Origin: Lumnitzera littorea
Taxonomy: Eukaryota > Streptophyta > Magnoliopsida > Myrtales > Combretaceae
Assembly (NCBI GenBank): GCA_024138015.1
Contig: JAMXBB010000010.1
Location: 14,087,323 to 14,151,322, forward strand
DNA length: 64,000 bases
Direction of reading: 5' to 3'
Of this stretch, positions 23,925 to 35,583 are shown in pieces; position 1 is the stretch's first letter, and the number at the start of each line of letters is the position of its first letter. The notes beneath the pieces were generated by a model. That model did not search any database. It had not been told where the DNA came from and saw nothing but the letters and a program-made list of their open reading frames with translations. The position numbers and the translations under genes were made by a program.

Positions 23925-24279
23925 ATCGATCTTACTCGACTTATAATCCACTAAATATGACTAACTGGTTTGAACTATAGGATCACTCGCCATTACTCCT
24001 TACTAAAAGGAATAGATAAGAATTAGAGGAATAGTGAGAATACTGAGCTACTCAAAAGGGAAACTTGTATTAACTTTGATAATCAAAAGTGATGTTTATG
24101 TACAACAAATGGGGTTTATATACTAGCCCTACTAGGGTTACAAGTATGCATAGAAAAGATAGAAGCATAATTTATAATTAGGATATATTAATGATGCTAA
24201 AAAGGGTACAAGAGATAAGGAATATTCTGCATAGAAAAAGTAAAGAATCCTTTGGAATGTTATGCCAAAAGACATGTAT

Positions 24280-24704
24280 TGTTGGTGGGTTTTAGGTTAG
24301 AACTTTTGTCCTGGAAAGAAAGAAAATGTTTTTGGTATCAGAGCCAGTCTGGTGAAGTCACTCCGATGCTTAAGTCAGTAAATAAGTGTAGGAAAAGATT
24401 GAGTAAGTAGCAGAGAGTTATCAGAGATCTCTTACAGCATTTCTTTCCCGTATTTATATGTTAATGTCTTGTCTGAAACAGTAGTTATCGGAATGATTAT
24501 TAGGACACGTGGAGGTCTCTTGATTAGGCACATTCCTAAAATATAAGGAGAGTGGGTAGTTATATAATATAACCGTACCAAGTAATAACTGTTCGCACCA
24601 TTCTCTTAGAATTTAAATTAGATACGAATCTATGTTACTTGGCTTTAAGTTACTTGGCATGACAACTACTAAGTGGATGAGTGGACGAAACTCGACTATC
24701 AACA
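24280..24704 (-). repeat. Tat-1 3' LTR
   Basis: 425 bp, plus-strand ends TGTTGGTGGG and CTATCAACA. Matches 32,397-32,834. Confidence 0.9.
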
Positions 24705-24719
24705 TTTACCCCCTAATTC
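24705..24719 (-). promoter_or_regulatory. Polypurine tract of Tat-1
   Basis: Minus-strand AATTAGGGGGTAAA directly before the 3' LTR start TGTTGATAG; it would prime plus-strand DNA synthesis. Confidence 0.75.
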
Positions 24720-25049
24720 CCATATTCAAGGATTCGATTAAGGGAGTAAATATTTAACGCTTTGGAGGTCAAATGGGGAATTGTTCATTAAACACCGAGT
24801 AAGGCGAGAAGACAGATCACATCCTATTTGAAAGGTTGCAATTTTCGATTGTCCCTCATGTTAAAAGACCATAGTAGAAAGTACGACAACTGTCACCTTG
24901 ATCATCATTACGTCGCAGGCCTAATAGCTATCAAAGACTTAACAACTGTTGGATTTCTGCCTCAAAACATGCGTCAACAATTTGTGCCATTATCTAAATA
25001 GTACATCATTTCCATCAAAGAGTCATTGCAATTACAAGGCTAGATCATT

Positions 25050-25060
25050 CCTATTTAAGG
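25050..25060 (+). promoter_or_regulatory. TATA-like box before the Tat-1 antisense ORF
   Basis: CCTATTTAAGG on the plus strand, followed by a leader and, at about 25,205-25,221, a pyrimidine tract ending TTTCAG that looks like a 3' splice site just before the coding part. Confidence 0.45.
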
Positions 25061-25224
25061 AACTTTTCAAAATCAAAAACAAATTTCTTCAGTCACATCT
25101 ATAAGTTTTCGTTATTTTCTTGACAACTTATCTTACCTTGAAATTCTTCAATTTCCATAACATTCCCTATAGTCAATCAATTATAGTTCACAATGTAATT
25201 TGTTGTCTTATCCTTTCAGATTCT

Positions 25225-26320
25225 AAAGAAACTAAGTCTGAGGCTACTTCTCTCCCCCAGAAGAGGAGTGAGACGACATGTTCCTCAGGTAGCTTAGCTG
25301 ATAATGTTATGTAGTAGTGGGATAAACTCACTCAGATCAATTCTCTTACAGCAAATAATTATCCAGAAGATAAGGAAGGAAGATCCTGGCTAGGTATCTG
25401 TATAATAATATAGTTTACTGTCGATAAGGTCCTTGTTTCAAAATATAACAAGTACTGGCAAGACCTTCCTAGAGCGTGGAATCTTAAGAGGCCGAGAGAA
25501 GAGGAAAGGATATGTTTTCCAAGGGAACATGAGTTCCACATCTATTTGAAATGAAGAAGGTAATAACAATAATAATCTTTCACATATTCTACCAAGTGAT
25601 TTGGAAAATTCATCAGTCTATATTGACTTGTTGTAGAAAATTGAGGACGTATACAACTTCTTAAAAGCACAAACTGTGGCTGCAAAAAATGCAAAAATAA
25701 GGGTTGAGATGGAGGTTAGAAAGTATCAAGATAAACTGGCTACTAAGAAACTGGTACACTCTTTAGTTGCCGATGAAGTCTCAAGCCTTAAGGCTAAGGT
25801 TGATGAGCAATATAAAGAGGCTGAGGACCTGAAAGAGAAGTTGCACAAGAAGAAGGAAGAGTGCTAGGGTTTAAGCTGAACACTCTGCTCTATGACTAAT
25901 GAGGAAGACAGGCTCCGAATGCAAATTAAGAAACTAGAGACCAACAACGCTGGGCTGCAAAGCTGTATTACCAATTTAGAGGAGGCTATGAGGAAAGGAT
26001 CCTCTATTGAAGAGGCACTTGAAATCGTTACTCCTAGTCGGCAATACGAGAGACTATTATGAAAGAAGTTGTTGGAGGGGGTCTAAGCGGCAAGAGAGGA
26101 GAACCTCAAACTTCACCTTGACTATAATCTCTCATGCTTGGATTTCAGCAATGTTGATGACAAAGTCAGCAACTATAACGAGGAAGATGGCAAGGATTTG
26201 GGTGCCGAGAACAATGCATAGGATGAAGATGAGACTCATGTCGAGGATCTTACAAATGATGAGAATCATCTATCTAAAGAAATCCCCTATGAGCATAAAG
26301 AAAAATCCACCTATTCCTAG
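25225..26320 (+). pseudogene. Tat-1 antisense ORF (coiled-coil protein)
   Basis: Plus-strand ORF, opposite to gag-pol, between integrase and the 3' LTR, as known for Tat-lineage elements. The N-terminal part reads SKETKSEATSLPQKRSE, then two TAG stops, DKLTQINSLTANNYPEDK and YWQDLPRAWNLKRP. A coiled-coil follows at 25,640-26,030: IEDVYNFLKAQTVAAK, LVADEVSSLKAKVDEQYKEA and DLKEKLHKKKEE, with heptad-like Leu/Val spacing. The end is acidic (FSNVDDKVSNYNEEDGKDLG, DEDETHVEDLTNDENHL). Frameshifts separate the blocks. The function of these proteins is not established. Confidence 0.7.
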
Positions 26321-26524
26321 AACCTAAGTACCGGAAAGGAAATATGCTCCAAGAAGGCCCTAGCTTCTGATCAACAAAATACCTCTACTCAATCTAAAAT
26401 AAGTCATAGGATTCTCTTGTTGTTTTATCCTTTGTATGGACTATACTAGGCCAATAGCTAAATATTGTAATTGTAATTGTATTTGTGATGAACAAGTCAT
26501 TTCTTCGCATAACTTAGTATTGCC

Positions 26525-26777
26525 GCATGTTTTATTTCACACACTTTGTCGTTTTTAAGCATGATTTATTTCACATACTATATTCTTGCTAGCATGCATT
26601 ATTTTACACGTTCTTATTTCTCAGCATGTTTTATTTCACATGCTCACATTTCTCAGCTATATTATTTCATATACCATTTCCTTAGCATGTTTTATTTCAC
26701 ATACTTAATTTTCTCAACATGTTTTATTTCACATGCCTAATTTCCTCGGTATGTTTTATTTCAAATGCCTAATTTGA
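26525..26777. repeat. 32-bp minisatellite, about 8 units
   Basis: Units of about 29-34 bp with consensus GCATGTTTTATTTCACATGC then a variable TTTCTCA-type end, in the 3' flank of the antisense ORF. Confidence 0.85.
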
Positions 26778-27059
26778 GCATCTAATAGACATTATCGTTA
26801 GTTATTTAAGACATGGACTAGCTGTTTTACTTAGGAGTTCATTATTCGGCTTTAGGATTGATTTATGATGTTCGTTAATCGTGATAGGCTTAAACTCATA
26901 CTAGTTCATTTACCGTACAATTTGAACTCATCAATCATAAAAAGATCAAGAAATAAATTGAAACTTCAAATATATTTATCTTGTAAATCAAGTGGGCCGT
27001 TGCCTTATAAAACAAACAGAATTGCATAACATTAAGGGAATCGATTGAAATAAAGTTTC

Positions 27060-28010
27060 AAGTTCTTAGCATTCCATGCATGAGAGATAATAGTACCATC
27101 TAACCTTTCTAGTCGATAGGCCCCTTCACCAACAACTTCCTAGACCTTAATAAGATCCTCCTAATTTGCACCGGGCTTCCCTTGTTTTTCTCATACATTA
27201 GTTGCTTCTAACTTTCGACAAACCAAATCCCCAAGCTAAAAAACCTTATGCTTCACCTTTTTATTATAATACCTGGCTAACCTATGCTAATATGCTGTAA
27301 CCCTTACTCTTGCGATATCTCTGATTTTTTCAATTGTATCCAAATTAGCCGTCGAACCAACATGATTAACCATTACGTCAAAATTCTGTGTTCATAGATT
27401 TGGCAGATCCAACTTAATCGAAAAAACTGCTTCCATACCGTATGCTAATTTGAAAGGGGTTTCCCATGTTACGGTCCTGTAGGTGGTCCAATATCCCTAC
27501 AAGACATCTAGCAATTCATCAACCCATTTTTCTTTAACTTGATCAACCTTCCTTCTTAAGCCATACAAGATGATCTCGTTGACAACTTTGACTTACCCGT
27601 TAGTCTAAGGGTGAGCTACAGATGTGTAGTTCAAGCGAATACCATATTACTCAAAAAATGCTCAAAATCAATTGTTGTCAAATTGTGGTCCATTGTCCAT
27701 GATAATCATAAATGGGACTTCGAACCTTGATATTATGGACTTGTAAACAAATGCCTCAACCTTTTGCTCAATGATTCTTGCCAACGCCTCGGCCTCTACC
27801 CATTTTGTGAAATAGTCCATAACAACAACAACAAATTGTCGTTGGGCTGTAAACTTCAAAAAGGGTCTAAGTATATCCAATCCTCATTAGGCAAAGGGCC
27901 AAGGACTAGTTAGCATACATAATTCAATTGATGGCACATTACTCAACACTTCATACTTTTAGCACTGTGGGCAATGCTAAACAACAATTCTTGCATCTTC
28001 TTTGATGGTC
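27060..28010 (-). pseudogene. Tat-1 integrase remnant
   Basis: Inserts the element cDNA into the host genome. From the 5' side: a zinc-binding remnant HCPQC, SPWPFA then GLDILRPF, the core VVMDYFTKWVEAEALAR (first Asp), VYKSIISRFEVP, IIMDNGPQFDNN (second Asp), then NG-stop-VKVVNEIIL, where Lys replaces the catalytic Glu (codon at 27,587-27,589). The C-terminal block reads WTTYRTVTWETPFKLAYGME. With the Glu changed and several stops it cannot be active. Confidence 0.9.
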
Positions 28011-29150
28011 AGTCAATAATAGCTAAGTCGTAATGTACGGATATATAAAGTCTATGCTTTCACGTGATCACTGCATACACCACCGTATAGTCCAAATAAT
28101 ACCCATTGGGCATCTTTCAAAGGAAGGCATCAAAGATAAGGTTAAGATATGCTGCGTTTATACAACTGATCATCCATCAAAGTATAATTCACAACTTAAT
28201 AAACCAATCTTCATGCTTCTTTCTTGTCATCGGGAGGATACCATCTTTTAAGTAATCTACGACAAGATCCATCCAGGACTTCTCTATTGGGGCAAGGAGC
28301 CAATTTGCAGCTCTGTGAGATAATGGATAAACTTTTTGTGTGGGAGAAATTCGACAAAAAGTTTGTTGCTCAAGTTAGGAAATGTCATACTGGCTAGCTT
28401 AGACAACTTATCAGCAGCAATATTCTTACTTCACGAAACCTTATGGATTGAAAAAAATTGAAATTCTTCCATGAGTGTTCATACCATCAATAGATACTTG
28501 CTTATTTCTTCTTCCCTAGCTGCATAACTTCATGTGATTTGATTCATCACCAGTTGTGAATTAAAGAAAACTTAGAGTTTCTTGGTTCCAATTTCCTTTG
28601 CCAGTTTAAGTCCAACTATCAAAGTTTCATATTCCACTTCATTACTGCTAGCTGAGAATCTGAATTTTAAGGCATAATTAACCTTGACATTGTGAGGTCC
28701 TTATAGAACAAGGCCCGCACCACTCCCCTGTTTAGTGGAAGAACCATCTACATAAAAGTACTATACGGGTTTCTCGACAATCTTCATGCTATCTTCCTCA
28801 CTAGTGAACTCAGCCAAAAAATCTACCAACACTTGAGCTTTTAATGTTGTTATAGTTTTGTACTGCACACCATAGGCACTTAGCTCTAAGGCATATTTCG
28901 ACATTCTCCTAAAAGAGTCTGGCCGTTGTAATGCCCGTCGCAATGGCTAATCAATGAGGACTACGATTTGGTGAGCCTCAAAATACAGCTTCAATTTCCT
29001 TACCGAGAGAACCATTGTTGATACAAACTTTTCAATTTTTGTGTACCGATGCTCCAGTCCTTGTAAGACATGACTCACGTAATAAACGAGTTGATACTCC
29101 TTACCATCGATTCAAATCAATATAGAAGAAAGAGCTCTACAACTGATTGA
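28011..29150 (-). pseudogene. Tat-1 RNase H remnant
   Basis: Degrades the RNA strand of the RNA:DNA hybrid. Near 28,943-28,780: RRALQRPDSFRRMSKYALE, LSAYGVQYKTITTLKAQVL, DFLAEFTSEED, matching the Tat connection/RNase H wording (RPD.SGR..KW..EL...I.Y..R...K.Q.L.DF.AE). The segment after it (about 28,760-28,690) has the YFYVDGSSTKQGSGAGLVL-like start of a second RNase H domain. Stops are present throughout. Confidence 0.8.
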
Positions 29151-30360
29151 TAAGTATAAATATAAATTCTCTCCTGAGATAGATGTTGAGAGTGTCAAAG
29201 GCCACTCGAGGAATTCCTTAAGTTCATTAAATGTCCTCTCGCAATCATCTATCCATTTGAAATCCTTCGGATTCTTTAGAATTTTAAAGAATTCTGTGCA
29301 CTTATCCACACTTTTCAACACAAACCGATTAGGGGTAGTAATTCACTTAACAAGTTCTTGTACCTCATTAGCAGTATGAAGAGATTTCATGTTTACTATT
29401 ACGTTAATCTTTCTCAGGTTGGCCTCAATACTATGCTGAGTGACCATATCTCCTAAGAACTTTCCCGAAGTAATGCCAAAAACACACTTTTATAGATTGA
29501 GCTACGTGTTATATCTACTTAAAGTAGCAAAAGTTTCCTTAAGATCAGCAAGATGCTGATCTTCTATCAAACTTTTCACAATCATGTTGTCGACATATAC
29601 TTCGACATTTCAATGGATCTAGCACTTAAACATCATGGTGACGAGCCTTTGGTAGGTTGTGCTGGAATTCTTTAGTACAAAAGGCATCACCATATAACAA
29701 TATATTCCAAAATTCATGATGAATGATGTGTGAACTTCATCTTCCTTCTTCATCTTAATTTGGTTATAGCCTAAAAAGGCATCCATAAAAGAAAGTAATG
29801 CATGTCCTATGGTCGAATCAACCATCTAATCAATTTTTTTTTGCAACGGAAAGCAATCCTTGAGATATGCCTTGTTAAGATCCGTAAAGTCTATACACAT
29901 GCGACATTTGCTGTTAAACTTCTTGACCGGCATACAATTAGCTAGCCAAGTTAGATAAAGCTCTTCCCGAATGAATCCCACTTTCAAGAGTTTCTGAACT
30001 TCTTCTTCTATGGCCGCTTGCCTTTCAAGGACAAAATGTCTTTTTTTTTTGTTGATTCACTTTCGTGCCTAGATCAATTTAGAGTTTGTGTATCATAACA
30101 TCTCTAAGGATACTCGGCATATCTAAAGGGGACCACGCAAACACATCTACGTTATTTTGCAGGAGTTTGATTAAACTTTGGCGAATGTATGCTGGCAAGG
30201 GTTTCCTTATCTTGGTTGTTTTTCCGAGGTCATCTCCCAAAGAGACTTCCTTCGTTTCATTCTCAACATTGTCTTTGCCAACTAACTTTCCTTCTAGACA
30301 AGTTTCTACTTGAAAATTCTCTTCACGACTCAAGGCCCTCATGTATAAAGACCTTGCCAA
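29151..30360 (-). pseudogene. Tat-1 reverse transcriptase remnant
   Basis: From the 5' side: a long linker (30,360-30,079) ending NNVDVFAWSPLDMPSI; AAIEEEVQKLLKVGFIREE; CRMCIDFTDLNKAYLKDCF; HALLSFMDAFLGYNQIKMKK near 29,780; and the catalytic block VEVYVDNMIVKS at 29,575-29,610. The second Asp of YVDD is Asn (AAC at 29,586-29,588). The thumb/connection follows: FKILKNPKDFKWIDDCERTF. Several stops are present (for example after MMFKC). Confidence 0.9.
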
Positions 30361-30900
30361 CTATTGATCCCCCTTTGCATACATCGACTCCCGTAGGAGT
30401 AGGGAATTTGGCTTTGAGATGAGTAATGGAAGAGATGATACCGAATAAGTGTTGACACAGCTATCCCATGATCATATTGTATGAGGACCAACATTTAATA
30501 ATAAGGAAGTCTACTTTATCTTCTCCGACATTCTCGTCATCTCAAATCTAGATTAGTAAAGAGATCACTTTGGCTACTCGAACGAATTGATTATTGAAGG
30601 CATGCAAATCATAATTATAAGATCTCAACTATACTTTGATCTTTGGTCTCATCTGGTCAAAAGCGTGCTGGAAAATGATGTCTGTCGAACTTCCAATGTC
30701 GATAAGAATTTTCTTGACCTCAAAGTTGGCAATTGTTGCACTAACCACAAGTACATCATCATACAGCCTTTGAATGCCTTCAAAATCTTCCTCTGTGAAA
30801 TAGATCGTATTATCGATCTTGACCTTCTTACCTTAGATATTGCAAACATAATTTTTAGCATTAGTCAAACTCGAAGAACTTGACCAGGCTATAACAGGTC
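30361..30900 (-). pseudogene. Tat-1 protease remnant
   Basis: Aspartic protease that would cut the polyprotein. Reads TIYFTEEDFEGIQRLYDDVL, VVSATIANFEVKKILIDIGS, STDIIFQHAFDQM at about 30,690-30,850. The active site DIGSS stands where Tat elements usually have DNGSS. Downstream are FNNQFVRVAKVISL and a FPTPTGV piece before the RT linker. Confidence 0.75.
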
Positions 30901-32358
30901 TATCAACAATAGTGTTGATTATCCCATCAGGTGCTTTACTGATACTCCCATCCCTTGCATCTCTCCCAGTAACAGCTAATCAAGTATCATTCTCCTAGTC
31001 TTCGCGCCTCCTCTAAGACAATCACTTGATATTATCAACATCATGTGCTAAGAACTTTCGCAAGTACCCACTTTGAATTGCATCCTCGATCTCATTCTTA
31101 AGTTGGATGTATTCATTTGTGTTATGACCTTTATCACAATGGAAATCGTAGTACTTACTAGAATTTCACCTCGAAGGATTTCCTCTCATCTTTTCCAACC
31201 ATTGCAACATGCCTCTCTATCTACATATCTCCATTAATATGTCCGAAATTGGACAATTAACTAGTATGTAGGATGAATATGTCGAAATTCGTGGTCTCTT
31301 TCTCTCGGCGTTTAAACTTTGATCGTCATCTATCCTAAGTCAATCTTTTGCACTTCTACTCTTGTTATTTTTTCTGTCTCCTCTTTTTTGATTGGCTTCT
31401 CACCAAGCATTTATATTGTCCTCTTATCGGATGTAGGAGATGGCTTTGGCTTTGAACTCGACAAAAGTTCTCAGCTTATTCTTGGTGAGAGACTTAAAAA
31501 AGTCTCCATAGGGCTTGACCCCATCAATGACAACGTTGTGCACCATACTCATGTCCAACTCTAGGATTTAGACTATCTTAGCCATAAACTTGGCTAAATA
31601 ATGTCTAATTGACTCGTCTAATCTTTGCTTTATTATGTTAAGGATTGAAAAATCCTTAACAGAAAACTTACTTGCAAGAAAGTATTGAAGAAACAATTAT
31701 GCTAGGTCTCCGAAACATGAAATAGTGTTTGGCTTCAGATGTTTGAACTATGTACTTACCACGTTCCTCAATGTCAAGGGAAAAGCTTGGTAAGCCACAG
31801 CATCACATAAACCATGCAACTTGGCGAAAGTGCAATAGTACTCTAATGATCTTCAAGATCTTTTGTTCCATCATAGGTTTTAAATTGTGGCAATTTAGTG
31901 TGCCGTAGTATAACCTCCTCCAAAATCTTAGGAATGAAGGGGCTTTTCTTAATTTGGAACTACTTACTCGTTGCAACAGGGGTATTAATATGTGAGGATC
32001 TAGCATAGTGCACCTACTGCGGTTGCTTACTTTTGTTAATCTTCATAAGATCAAGAGCCAAAGGTTCCATTGTAATCTCGGCTTGTTTTTTGGGCAATTT
32101 GGGTAAATAGATTGAGTCATCACCATTCTCAATTTCGGGATCATCATGCTCATTGTTTTGATTTAGGTAGACACTATTACAGAGGAGATTAAGGATCTCT
32201 TCATGTTTTTTGTTTAGTTCTTGATTTTCTTTGGCCAAATCAAGGTAAAGTTGCTCCAGTTTAGCCAAACGTTGCTAGTTAGTATATTTACTCCCTCCTT
32301 CAAGGAGATGGGAGGAAGCACCAACACTTATACTCTTAGTTAGCCTAGTTCTCCCCAT
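30901..32358 (-). pseudogene. Tat-1 gag remnant
   Basis: Starts with MGRTRLTKSISVG at 32,358, just inside the 5' LTR and PBS. A coiled-coil-like stretch at 32,268-32,150 reads LAKLEQLYLDLAKENQELNK. Then IPKILEEVILRHTKLPQFKT, YDGTKDLEDH and, after frame changes, LEYYCTFAKLHGLCDA and LRTFVEFKAKA-like gag core wording. A KVITQMNTSN-type block near 31,110 corresponds to the end of gag. It carries many stops. Confidence 0.8.
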
Positions 32359-32380
32359 GTAGGTGTGTTTAAGAAAAAAT

Positions 32381-32393
32381 AGACAGTGCCAAA
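32381..32393 (-). promoter_or_regulatory. Primer-binding site of Tat-1
   Basis: Minus-strand TTTGGCACTGTCT three bases inside the 5' LTR, close to the TTTGGCGCCGTCT PBS seen in Tat-lineage elements. Confidence 0.7.
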
Positions 32394-32396
32394 TGT

Positions 32397-32834
32397 TGTT
32401 GTTGGGTTTTGGGTTAGAACTTTTGTCCTATAAAGAAATAAAACGCTTTTGGTACCAAGGCCAATCTGGTGGGGCCAGTCTGGTGAAGTCAGTCTGGTAG
32501 AGCCACTCTGATACTTAAGTAAGTAAATGAGTGTAGAAAAAGATTGAGTAAGTAGCCAAGAGTTATCAGAAATATCTTACACCATTTCTTTCTCATATTT
32601 ATAGGTGAATGTCAAGTCTAAAATAGCGGTTATCGGAATGATTATTAGGACACGTGGAGGTATCTTGATTAGGCACATTTCTAAAATATAGGGAGAGTGG
32701 ACAATTATATAATATAATCGTACCGAGTGATAACTATTCACGTCACTCCCTTAGAATTCAAATTAAATACGAATCTATGTTACTCGACATAACGGTTGCC
32801 GCATAGACGAGTGGACGAAACTTGACTATCAACA
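32397..32834 (-). repeat. Tat-1 5' LTR
   Basis: 438 bp, plus-strand ends TGTTGTTGGG and CTATCAACA. It has a duplicated CCAGTCTGGTGAAGTCAGTCTGG stretch split over about 32,478-32,510 that the 3' LTR has only once. Confidence 0.9.
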
Positions 32835-33250
32835 ACACATGTCGCATGGTGGCTAACATTCTAAAATATGGTACAGTTTAGATGAAATAAAGAAAAGAGG
32901 GTCTCTAGTCAAAGCTGACGTAATCTGGATCAAGTCGAAACTTAGTCAATCAGTCACTAAAGGATATTAGACTTGGATTGGGGTTGGGTGTGGATAGTTA
33001 ACTCAAGAGTTGGGCTCAGATAAGTGTTTGAGGCTAGTCGACTCGAATGTTGTTTGTGTCATGGTACATCGGCTCAGCAACTTCAAAAACTATGCTAGCA
33101 TACGTAAGAGCTCGGTATTCAGGTTAACAGTACAGTGAAACATGGAGGTCGAGATAGGAATTCTTGTTTTGGATGAGGCTTCGAGCTAATATTTTCCATG
33201 TGAGTCCTTGTAGTCCTTTAGCTCAGCTACTCATGATTGGTTCGAAAGGT

Positions 33251-34860
33251 TGATTCCTATCAAGAATTAGATGAATCATGTGGTGAAGTAATTTTTGATG
33301 ATGAACTAGAACATTGAACAAGTGAATTAGAATGATCAAAGAATAATAGTCTCAAACAAAACAAAAGGAGCAACAAATGAGGGTAAACAATCACAAACTC
33401 CGAACATGCAACTGTTATTATGAAATGGAAAGATATTTTCAAAGAAAATTACATCTCAGTTGACAACAATTTAATTGTCAGAAATATTATATACCATGTA
33501 CAGATTTTAATTACTTGCATAACCTTGGAAAACACATTTTCCACCTTTAGGCTCAAACTTGTCAAGAGCATTTGGTAGTTTAGTTATGTAACACAAACAT
33601 CCCATAACCCAGAGATCGTCATAATTTGGTTTTCTATGAAAGAGCATTTCATATGGGGATTTTCAATCAAGATTTTGCATTGGCATGAGGTTAATAAGAA
33701 AGTTAGTTGTAAGATTATCCTCTCCTCAAAATTTCTTAGGCAAATTTGCATGAATTCATAATGCCTTTGATGTGTCAAGTAAATGATGGCATTTTCTTTC
33801 AACTCTCCTATTTTATTGAGGATTATAGGAAATGGTGTATTGATGTGTAATTCCTAGGTCATGAAATAAATTTTGGTAAGATTTAAACAACAATTACCCA
33901 CCATTATCTGTCCTTATGTTTTTAAGAGTTAAGGAGAAATGATTAAGGATAAAATAGAAAAACCAGTCAAGTGTAACACAAGCTTACGACTTACGATGCA
34001 ACAAATATGTCCAAGTTGACCTTGTGTAATCATCCATAATTGTAAGAAAGTATTGTGACCCCAATAAATACTCAACATGATATGGTCCTTAAACATCAAC
34101 ACAAAGTAGTTCGAATGTGAAAGAAGTTGCACTAATAGAAGAAGAAAATGGAAGTCTATGGACTTTAACTTCTTGACAAGTAAAGCAAAGGAATTCGAAC
34201 AATTTCAAATTTTTGCAATGTTCCAAATATTTAAGCTTAGAAAGATATGTATGTCTTAACCCTTCATGAATAAGATGTATAGCTTTATTCTCGCTAGAAG
34301 TAGCAATAAAAGAAGACAAAGACTGATACAATCTCCTAAAGAACTAGTACCACAATTTCAAGTTCTAAAATTGACATGAAAGGGTATTAAAAGTGGCCTT
34401 TAAAGATGAGTTACAAGTAATCTGTGGACCAAAAGCAAGTTATGGGTAAATTTGGAAACATAAAACACATGATCTATTATTAGCTGTAGCAAAAGCTTAA
34501 TAGAACCAACAAGATTTACAAACAGAGATGAAGCATCAAGTATTTTAACAACAATAGGATTGGAAAGTATTTGAACATCATAAAGCGAATGAAAGTGAGG
34601 GGTCGTGTAGTCCATTACCCCAATGTCAACTATCTAAAGATCCACATTTTTATTTAAAGAAGTAAAGCATGAAGTTGAGTTAATAGAAGTATCTACTTAA
34701 TGAACAACATTTGCTACAACTTTAATTTCCTCCTTTTCTTTCATCATGCTCATCATTTCTTGATAGAGTGTTTGGCGAAATTGTTTATCAACTAGCTTAG
34801 CATTATATCCCGAAACTAGCTGATCTATTTCATCAAATGGAGTATCATACAATTGGCTCT
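33251..34860 (-). pseudogene. Copia-2 protease and integrase remnant, copy 2
   Basis: More complete than copy 1. From the 5' side: protease IVDIGVMDYTT (about 34,590-34,620; usual form VDSGATDHMT), HVFYVSKFTHNLLLVHRLL; the pre-integrase zinc region LRHTYLSKLKYLEHCKNLKL, CFTCQEVKVHRLPFSSS; and an integrase core with TIMDDYTRSTWTYLLHRKS, IRTDNGG and NRRVERKCHH, so all three catalytic acidic residues are visible. Then ANLPKKF, NLDWKSPYEMLFHRKPNYDD, ALDKFEPKGGKCVFQGY. Stops remain, so it is dead. Confidence 0.85.
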
Positions 34861-34919
34861 ACTAATAATAAGAAGCCAAAGCAAACTATTCATTACCCTT
34901 CTAACTAATACGCTTCCCT

Positions 34920-35279
34920 TTATACCAGTCAAGGTAGTCAATCAACTTAAAACATAACTCAACAATGTGCCCTTCCACCTTATAATTCTTACCAAACTAC
35001 CCTCTTATAGACTTTCTTTCTATCTATAAAATTTTTACTACTACCACCTTTATTACTATTTGAAGTAAAAAAGGCTAACATTTCTGTATCTAAACTAAAA
35101 CCAGTTGTGATCTGTCTTTGTTTCTCTACTTGTTGCATCAGATAAAAGGCTCTATTCATGGAAGGCAAAGGTTCCATCGAAAGAATTTGGTTACAAACAC
35201 TCTCATACACTTCATTTAATCCCATAAAAAATTGCACTAATCTATTATGTGATTTGAACTCCGTAACTCTTTCCTTCAA
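34920..35279 (-). pseudogene. Copia-2 gag remnant, copy 2
   Basis: Holds the second half of gag only: KERVTEFKSHNRLVQFFMGL, NEVYESVCNQILSMEPLPSM, NRAFYLMQQVEKQRQITTGF. The first half and the gag start (6,900-7,465 of copy 1) are deleted, so this fragment ends abruptly 43 bases from the LTR. Confidence 0.85.
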
Positions 35280-35322
35280 AGCACCAGTACATATTGGTAT
35301 CTAAAAACCCTCTTCGATACCA

Positions 35323-35583
35323 TGTCAAATTTGTAAGTATAGAGCTAGAAGATCTACATTCAAGCAATCATCGAGAAAGAGTATGTGATTTTCTGAAAGA
35401 AAAATGAACTATTTATCTTTTGTTTTATTTCTTCGTTTGAGTATTTACACAATCCTACTATTAGTCATAACTAACAAAACTAACTAGGACTAATACAATA
35501 TTGACAACTGCCCATTCACTAATAAGTCTTGTGCATTGACCCATAGTCTATTCAATAAATTAATGAAATAAATAATCTTGACA
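35323..35583 (-). repeat. Copia-2 5' LTR, copy 2
   Basis: 261 bp, TGTCAAATTT to ATCTTGACA on the plus strand. It is preceded by minus-strand TGGTATCGAAGAGGG at the PBS position. Confidence 0.75.

Larger units (their letters stand above)
24280..32834 (-). mobile_element. Tat-1: full-length Tat-like gypsy retrotransposon
   Basis: An 8,555-bp minus-strand element with two LTRs, PBS, PPT, gag, protease, RT, RNase H and integrase in gypsy order, plus an opposite-strand ORF between integrase and the 3' LTR. That extra antisense ORF, the PBS ACATTTGGCACTGTC (the usual Tat form is ATTTGGCGCCGTC) and the protease/RNase H wording place it in the Tat lineage. All genes have stops. The LTRs differ at many positions, so it is old, but it is younger than the segmental duplication because copy 1 keeps the empty site. 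No clear 5-bp target-site duplication is seen. Confidence 0.9.
23925..33250 (-). mobile_element. Family-C LTR split by Tat-1 (C3)
   Basis: Left part 23,925-24,279 and right part 32,835-33,250 join to match 4,296-5,065 of copy 1. The left part ends in GCCAAAAGACATGTAT and the right part starts ACACATGTCGCATGGTGG. The uninterrupted copies read CAAAAGACACATGTCACATA (about 4,640) and CAAAAGATACGTGTCGCTT (about 20,725). Confidence 0.8.

Noticed and set aside
30086..30422. Plus-strand open frames opposite Tat-1 RT
   Set aside because: They mirror the minus-strand RT linker, which has clear gypsy wording; no independent family resemblance.
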